From Caballeronia sp. INDeC2 (GTDB lineage: Bacteria > Pseudomonadota > Gammaproteobacteria > Burkholderiales > Burkholderiaceae), in NCBI RefSeq assembly GCF_023631325.1, contig NZ_JALQDG010000021.1:124001-188000 (forward strand): a stretch of 64,000 nucleotides of DNA, given 5' to 3'. The translations under genes were made by a program, and so were the position numbers. Under the pieces are notes generated by a model. That model was not told the origin of the DNA and searched no databases. It saw only the letters and a list, made by a program, of their open reading frames with translations. Shown here piece by piece: positions 59,217 through 64,000 of this stretch. Each line of letters opens with the position of its first letter. Positions within the stretch are counted from its first letter, which is position 1.

Positions 59217-59903
59217 ATGCGAATCCTTCTGATCGAAGACGACCGCCCCATCGCGCGCGGCATCCAAAGCAGCCTCGAACAATCCGGCTTCACGGTCGAC
59301 ATGGTGCATGACGGCATCTTCGCCGAGCAGGCGCTCGCGCAAAACCGCCATGAACTCGTCATCCTCGATCTCGGCTTGCCCGGCATCGACGGCATGACGC
59401 TGCTCTCGCGTTTTCGCCAGAGTAACCGCCACACGCCGGTGATCATCCTCACCGCGCGCGACGAGCTGCACGACCGCGTTCAAGGCCTGAACAGCGGCGC
59501 CGACGACTACATGCTGAAGCCTTTCGAGCCGCAGGAGCTCGAAGCGCGCATCCGCGCGGTGATGCGTCGCAGCGGCCCGCACGGCGACGTGCCGCGCCCC
59601 GAAGTGACGCTGGGCGGCTTGCGTCTGTCGGGCGTCGATCGCCGCATCTTCAACGACGAGCGTCCGCTCGAACTCTCGCCGCGCGAATTCGCTGTGCTCG
59701 AAATGCTGTTGCTGCGCCACGGCCGCGTCGTGAGCAAGGCGCAGTTGCAGGATCACCTCACGCACTTCGGCGGCGATCTCGGCGATACGGCCATCGAAGT
59801 CTATGTGCATCGCGTGCGCAAAAAACTCGAGAACACGCGCGTCGAGATCGTGACGGTTCGGGGCTTCGGCTATCTGCTTCAGGAGATCCGGCAAGCGGCG
59901 TGA
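59217..59903 (+). CDS. OmpR-type response regulator (TctD/QseB-like)
   Basis: 228 aa. Receiver: acidic pocket IEDD, phosphoacceptor Asp in LVILDLGLPGIDGM, Thr in ILTARD, Lys in LKPFEP. The winged-helix DNA-binding C-terminus is ELSPREFAVLEMLLLRHGRV, then IEVYVHRVRKKL. The kinase gene starts 20 bases downstream. ATG 59217 is chosen; the frame also opens at TTG 59199. Confidence 0.92.
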   Translation: MRILLIEDDRPIARGIQSSLEQSGFTVDMVHDGIFAEQALAQNRHELVILDLGLPGIDGMTLLSRFRQSNRHTPVIILTARDELHDRVQGLNSGADDYMLKPFEPQELEARIRAVMRRSGPHGDVPRPEVTLGGLRLSGVDRRIFNDERPLELSPREFAVLEMLLLRHGRVVSKAQLQDHLTHFGGDLGDTAIEVYVHRVRKKLENTRVEIVTVRGFGYLLQEIRQAA

Positions 59904-59923
59904 CGCCTCTGCCGTAGACCGCC

Positions 59924-61438
59924 TTGCGACTCCCCACACGCCGCGCGGGCGATCAGCGTTTCGCCCGCGAAGACTGGCTCGATCTGGCGCGATCGAAAGC
60001 CACCCGGACGCCGGCGCCCCCGAGTCTGCGGCGCACCCTGCTGCGCCGCCTCGCCGCGCCGCTGTCCCTGCTCGCGCTGATGAGCGGTCTCATGGCCTAT
60101 TGGCTCGCCTGGCAGTACACGCAACACGTCGTTGACCGCTCGCTTGCGGATCTCGCGACCGCCATTTCCAAGCAGATTCAGCTCGCGGGCGTCGATGCGC
60201 CCGTCACCGTGCCGCCGCTCGCGCAGGCGATGTTCTCCGATCCCGTCGAGCAGCTCATCTACCGCATCAGCACGGGCGACGAGGAAATCGCCGGCGAACC
60301 CGATCTGCCGCTCACCGGCACCAACGTGCGGCGCATCCATTACGCCTATGTCTTCGAGACGCACTTCCAGGGCGTGTCCGTGCGCGCGGCGCAAGTGCGC
60401 GTGCCGCAGCCGACGGGCAACCCGATCGTCGTCGAAGTGGCGCAGCGCGTCGGCTCGCGCTATCGGATCGCCGTGGAGTTCCTGATCGCGATCATGATGC
60501 CGCTCGCGCTGCTGCTGCTCGCCGGCTGGGTGATCGTGTGGCGCGTCGTGAATCAGCAATTGAACCCGCTCACCGATCTCGCCGACGCGCTCAATCAGCA
60601 GACGCACATCTCGCTCGAGCCCGTCGACGAGACCTACGTTCCCGGCGAAATCCGTCCGCTCACGAGCGCGATGAACGGCCTGCTCGTGCGCCTGCAGACC
60701 GCGCTCGATGCGCAACGCAAGTTCATCGCCGATGCCGCGCATCAGCTTCGTACGCCGCTGACCGCGGTCAAGCTCCACGCGGAGCAGGCACTCAGTTCGC
60801 GCGATCCCAACAAGGCCGTCGAGGCGGTGAAGGAGTTGCGCGCATCGGCGGATCGCGCGGTGCGTCTGTCGAATCAACTGCTGTCTCTCGCGCGCGCCGA
60901 GCCGGGCGAACAGGCGGCGCGCTTCGCCGATTTCGATCTCGCCGCGCTCGCCTTCGAAACCGGCGCGGAGTGGGTGCCGCGCGCACTCGCGGCGCACGTC
61001 GATCTCGGCTTCCAGCGTCTCGACGATCCCGAGAACGAGCATCCGATGATCGTGCGCGGCAACGTCGTGCTTGCGCGCGAAGTGCTTGCGAATCTGATCG
61101 ACAACGCGCTCAAGTACATTCCGCCGTTCCGCATCGAAGGCGCCCGCATGACCATGACGGTCACGGAATGGACCGACGCGAACGGCCGCCGCTTTGGCGA
61201 AGTCGTCGTGGAGGACAACGGTCCCGGCGTGCCGCCGGATCAGCAGCCGGATCTCTTCAAGCGCTTCTTCCGCGGCGACGGGCAAAGCGTGGAAGGCGGC
61301 GCGGGACTCGGGCTCGCGATCGTTCACGACATCATGGTGCTGCACGGCGGCACCGTGCATTACGAGGACGCGCCCGACGGCGGCGCGCGCTTCATCGTGC
61401 GCATGCCGCTCAAGGAAGCGAAGCCCGCCGAGCAATGA
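59924..61438 (+). CDS. membrane sensor histidine kinase (TctE-like)
   Basis: 504 aa. Two membrane helices (~40-65 and ~190-213) enclose a periplasmic 2CSK_N-type sensor domain, then HAMP, HisKA with phosphorylated His in IADAAHQLRTPL, and ATPase N, G1 and G2 boxes (NLIDNALKYIPP, VVEDNGPGVP, GAGLGLAIVHDI). It begins at TTG with a weak ribosome site, so the true start could be an internal codon. TctE-type kinases usually sense tricarboxylates; no tctABC transporter lies in the window, so the signal is open. Confidence 0.9.
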   Translation: MRLPTRRAGDQRFAREDWLDLARSKATRTPAPPSLRRTLLRRLAAPLSLLALMSGLMAYWLAWQYTQHVVDRSLADLATAISKQIQLAGVDAPVTVPPLAQAMFSDPVEQLIYRISTGDEEIAGEPDLPLTGTNVRRIHYAYVFETHFQGVSVRAAQVRVPQPTGNPIVVEVAQRVGSRYRIAVEFLIAIMMPLALLLLAGWVIVWRVVNQQLNPLTDLADALNQQTHISLEPVDETYVPGEIRPLTSAMNGLLVRLQTALDAQRKFIADAAHQLRTPLTAVKLHAEQALSSRDPNKAVEAVKELRASADRAVRLSNQLLSLARAEPGEQAARFADFDLAALAFETGAEWVPRALAAHVDLGFQRLDDPENEHPMIVRGNVVLAREVLANLIDNALKYIPPFRIEGARMTMTVTEWTDANGRRFGEVVVEDNGPGVPPDQQPDLFKRFFRGDGQSVEGGAGLGLAIVHDIMVLHGGTVHYEDAPDGGARFIVRMPLKEAKPAEQ

Positions 61439-61440
61439 AA

Positions 61441-61466
61441 AAGAGCCACGTTCTCGCGTGGCTCTT
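61441..61466 (+). terminator. terminator of the two-component operon
   Basis: AAGAGCCACG (61441-61450), loop TTCTCG, CGTGGCTCTT (61457-61466), directly after the kinase stop. The T-tract is short. Confidence 0.7.
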
Positions 61467-61492
61467 ACGAATCGAATCAGCGGGCGCGCGAC

Positions 61493-61957
61493 CTACTTTT
61501 TCTTCTTCTCCTTCTTCACCGCGAGCATCGTGCCGCGGCATTTCCTTGCGCCGCATCGGCACTCGTATTCCTGCTTGAGCTTCTTCGTGATACGGCCGTC
61601 GATGACGAGCCCGTAGTCGTAGTTCAGCTCTTCATCCGGCTCGATGTCGCGCAACGCGTGAATGAACACGCGCCCTTCGACTTCCTCGGCCTCGCAATTC
61701 GGCGCGCACGAATGGTTGATGTACTTCGCGCTATTCCCTTCGATCTTGCCGTCGATCACGCGGCCGTCGTCGAGTGCGAAGTAGAACGTGTGGTTCGGCT
61801 CTTCGGGGTTGTGCGGATGGCGGCGCAGCGCTTCCTTCCACGAAATGCGCTCGCCCTTGTATTCCATCACCTGCTCGCCCGCGGCAATCCGCTTCACGGC
61901 AAACACGCCCTTGCCATGGACGCCGGAGCGGCGAACGGTGACCCTGCGTGAACTCAT
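61493..61957 (-). CDS. SET-domain protein lysine methyltransferase
   Basis: 154 aa. SET core with GKGVFAVKRIAAGEQVMEYKGE, the pseudoknot NHSCAPNCE (81-89) and catalytic Tyr in LNYDYG (113-115). A post-SET-like CxCx4C (C133, C135, C140 in CRCGARKCRGTM) would bind Zn with the SET Cys84. The tail is Lys-rich (KKEKKKK). This is a complete, stand-alone bacterial SET protein; the target protein is unknown. Preceded by the OYE terminator, so it has its own promoter. Confidence 0.85.
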   Translation of the reverse strand: MSSRRVTVRRSGVHGKGVFAVKRIAAGEQVMEYKGERISWKEALRRHPHNPEEPNHTFYFALDDGRVIDGKIEGNSAKYINHSCAPNCEAEEVEGRVFIHALRDIEPDEELNYDYGLVIDGRITKKLKQEYECRCGARKCRGTMLAVKKEKKKK

Positions 61958-62011
61958 CGAACGAATCCTTAAATAACGCTTCGCTCCCGCGCGCTCGAGA
62001 TGAACATCGGG

Positions 62012-62050
62012 ATGAAAAAAAACGCGGTGGCCTCGAAGGCGCCGCGTTCG
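62012..62050 (-). terminator. terminator of the Old Yellow Enzyme gene
   Basis: On the minus strand AACGCGG (62042-62048) pairs with CCGCGTT (62021-62027), with an inner GCC/GGC helix and TTCG loop, then an eight-base U-run. It lies about 90 bases after the OYE stop and upstream of the SET gene. Confidence 0.8.
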
Positions 62051-62135
62051 CTCGGTTGAACGCTCGCGCTCAACACACCGGTATCCTACACTCCCGGTGC
62101 GTGAATGCTCAACCGTCTGGACGATGTTCGGGGCT

Positions 62136-63248
62136 TCAGCGTTGCCCGATGGTGATCTCGCCGAAGAGATTCTTCTGTTCGCGCGGCTGCGAGCGCCAGT
62201 ACTGCGGCGGCGCGGCGACGGTCGCGCCGAGTTCGGCGGCGGCGTGCCACGGCCAGCGGGGATCGTAGAGCATCGCGCGCGCGATCGCGACGTAGTCCGC
62301 CTTTCCGCTCGCGACGATCTCTTCCGCTTCCTTCGCCTCGGTGATCAGCCCGACGGCAACGGTGTTCACGCCCGTCGCTTCTTTTACGGCTTGCGCGAAC
62401 GGCACCTGATAGCCCGATGACAACGGGATCTTCTGCAACGGCGAGACGCCGCCCGACGACACGTCGATCCAGTCGACGCCGCGCTTCTTCAACTCCGACG
62501 CGAACGCGATCGTATCTTCGATGCTCCATCCGCCTTCGACCCAATCGGTTGCGGAAACGCGCACGCCGACCGGCTTGTCGGCGGGGAACGCGGCGCGCAC
62601 GGCATCGAAGATTTCGAGCGGATAGCGCATGCGATTTTCGAGCGAGCCGCCGTATTCATCGGTGCGCTGATTGGCGATCGGCGACAGGAACTGATGCAGC
62701 AGATAGCCGTGCGCGCAGTGCACTTCGATTCCGTCGATACCGAGTCGTGCCGCGCGTTTCGCCGATGCGACGAACGCTTCCTTCACGCGGATGAGGCCGG
62801 CGGCGTCGAGCGCGAGCGGCGGCGTTTCTTCCGGCTTATGCGGAATGGCCGATGGCGCGAAGGTCATCCAGCCGCCATCGGCGACGGAAATCAGTTGCCC
62901 GCCTTCCCACGGCTTGCGGCTCGACGCCTTGCGGCCCGCGTGCGACAACTGCATCGTCACCGCGATCTTCGAATATTCGCGGATCGCGGCGAGCACCGGA
63001 CGCAGCGCGGCTTCGGTGGCGTCGTCCCAAAGACCGAGATCGCCCGGCGTGATGCGGCCGTCCGGTTCGACGGCGGTCGCCTCGATGAACAGCATGCCCG
63101 CGCCCGACAACGCGAGCTGGCCAAGATGGATCATGTGCCACGCCGTCGCCTCGCCGCGCTCGGCGGAGTACTGGCACATCGGCGACACGAAAATGCGGTT
63201 CGGGAGATGGAGGCTGCGTAGGGTCGTGGGAGTGAACAGCGCGCTCAT
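62136..63248 (-). CDS. Old Yellow Enzyme, YqjM/XenA-like NADPH:flavin ene-reductase
   Basis: 370 aa. FMN-binding barrel with opening NRIFVSPMCQYSA; the Cys in PMCQY and Tyr mark the thermophilic-like/YqjM class. Active-site HCAHGYLLHQFLSP carries the substrate-binding HxxH, followed by GGSLENRMRYPLEI and VAVGLIT near the phosphate end. Reduces activated C=C bonds of enones, maleimides or nitro compounds; often stress-induced. Alone in its direction. Confidence 0.9.
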   Translation of the reverse strand: MSALFTPTTLRSLHLPNRIFVSPMCQYSAERGEATAWHMIHLGQLALSGAGMLFIEATAVEPDGRITPGDLGLWDDATEAALRPVLAAIREYSKIAVTMQLSHAGRKASSRKPWEGGQLISVADGGWMTFAPSAIPHKPEETPPLALDAAGLIRVKEAFVASAKRAARLGIDGIEVHCAHGYLLHQFLSPIANQRTDEYGGSLENRMRYPLEIFDAVRAAFPADKPVGVRVSATDWVEGGWSIEDTIAFASELKKRGVDWIDVSSGGVSPLQKIPLSSGYQVPFAQAVKEATGVNTVAVGLITEAKEAEEIVASGKADYVAIARAMLYDPRWPWHAAAELGATVAAPPQYWRSQPREQKNLFGEITIGQR

Positions 63249-63357
63249 GACGGTGACTCGTCGCTAGAAGGAGCGATCGAGAATAGCACCGCGATTTCTT
63301 TCGTGCAGGGACGCAGACCGCACCAAACGCGGCGCGACGGTTCATACCATCACACGT

Positions 63358-64000
63358 TCAGCGCGCGTCCGCCACGGCGAAGCGGTCGAGCCACTCGCCG
63401 AACATCGCGCGGGCGGCGCGCTCGAGTTTCGCGCCGTGACGCGCGGTGTCCTCGCGCAATGCGGCGACGGTCGTGCCGCTGCGCGCGATATCGCCCGGAT
63501 ACGTGACGAGCCAGCTCTCGAAACGCTCGACGAGCACTTCCGGATGACATTGCAGCGCGAGGACGTGCTCGCCCCACGAAAATGCCTGATGCGCACAGAG
63601 ATCGGTGGATGCGAGCAGCGTCGCGTCCTTGGGGAGATCGAAGGTATCGCCGTGCCAGTGGAACATCGGCACGGGCGCGCCGTCGGCTTCGAGATGCCGC
63701 AGCGCGGACGCGCGTCCCGCGTCGGTCAGTTCGAGCGGCGACCAGCCGAGTTCCAGCTTGCCCGACGGATACACGCGCGCGCCGAGCGCACGCGCAATCA
63801 GTTGCGAGCCGAGGCAGATGCCGATCGTCGGCAAGCCCGCCGCGATGCGCTTTTCGAGCATCGAAAGCAGCGGCGCGAGATGCGGATAATGCGCGTCCTC
63901 ATGAGCGCCGATCGGCCCGCCGAGCACGACGAGCAAGGAAGGATCCAGCGGATTGGGCGCATCGATGCGGCCGCGTCCGACGTCCAGATAGCGCACGAGA
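63358..64000 (-). CDS. class-I glutamine amidotransferase (GuaA-N-like), 5' end outside window
   Basis: The frame runs off the right edge, so the first ~30 residues are missing. Nucleophile Cys in TIGICLGSQLIARALGARV, His/Glu in LALQCHPEV, and LVVLGGPIGAHED. Such stand-alone type-1 GATases resemble the glutaminase domain of GMP synthase or gamma-glutamyl-GMP-like proteins; the partner synthetase is unknown. Ends close to the OYE promoter. Confidence 0.85.
   Translation of the reverse strand, partial: LVRYLDVGRGRIDAPNPLDPSLLVVLGGPIGAHEDAHYPHLAPLLSMLEKRIAAGLPTIGICLGSQLIARALGARVYPSGKLELGWSPLELTDAGRASALRHLEADGAPVPMFHWHGDTFDLPKDATLLASTDLCAHQAFSWGEHVLALQCHPEVLVERFESWLVTYPGDIARSGTTVAALREDTARHGAKLERAARAMFGEWLDRFAVADAR

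Overview
The window is high-GC DNA from a Burkholderiaceae chromosome, most like Paraburkholderia or Caballeronia. The evidence is the block mnmG-rsmG-parA-parB upstream of a complete ATP synthase operon, two perfect parS sites, a flhF-flhG-fliA cluster, a trifunctional PutA with a ribbon-helix-helix N-terminus, a DUF3717 protein, and many branched-chain amino acid (LIV) ABC transporter genes. The parS sites and the mnmG/rsmG/parAB genes suggest it lies fairly close to the origin of the main chromosome.

Layout. 0-2.6 kb: the C-terminal part of a Rep-type helicase, convergent with a membrane-anchored diheme cytochrome c. 2.9-6.5 kb: tRNA-Arg(CCG) and a 3.5-kb decayed integrative element bounded by 47-bp direct repeats of the tRNA 3' half. 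It holds an integrase stub, a truncated phosphoribosyltransferase-like (predicted defence) gene, a tyrosine-recombinase C-terminus joined out of frame to a truncated RepA, an AlpA-like regulator, an unrecognised 341-aa protein and a second gene stub. 6.5-16.4 kb: Rieske oxygenase, GGDEF cyclase, fliA-flhG-flhF, a TPP-dependent acetolactate-synthase-like enzyme, a PepSY protein coupled to cytochrome b561, and a LIV binding protein. 16.4-29 kb: putA with a probable self-operator, a possible 47-aa membrane peptide, priA, hemE, a periplasmic cyclohexadienyl-dehydratase-like protein, an alpha/beta hydrolase and an acyl-CoA synthetase.

29.2-36.9 kb: atpIBEFHAGDC with a recognisable promoter and terminator. 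37-42.7 kb: mnmG-rsmG-parA-parB-permease. One parS lies inside mnmG; the other is also the likely terminator of the LIV operon upstream. 42.7-54.4 kb: two LIV uptake systems. System A has livH, a natural livM-livG fusion, livF and two tandem binding-protein paralogues. System B is livG-livF-binding protein-livH-livM. 54.7-64 kb: a GMC oxidoreductase divergent from a LysR regulator, a CYTH phosphatase/cyclase-family protein, an Lrp/AsnC regulator, DUF3717, a TctD/TctE-like two-component pair, a bacterial SET-domain protein, an Old Yellow Enzyme and a partial class-I glutamine amidotransferase.

Most of the window is ordinary core genome. The tRNA-borne element is the accessory part and the best place to look for something undescribed. 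All annotation was done by reading the sequence; no database search was possible.
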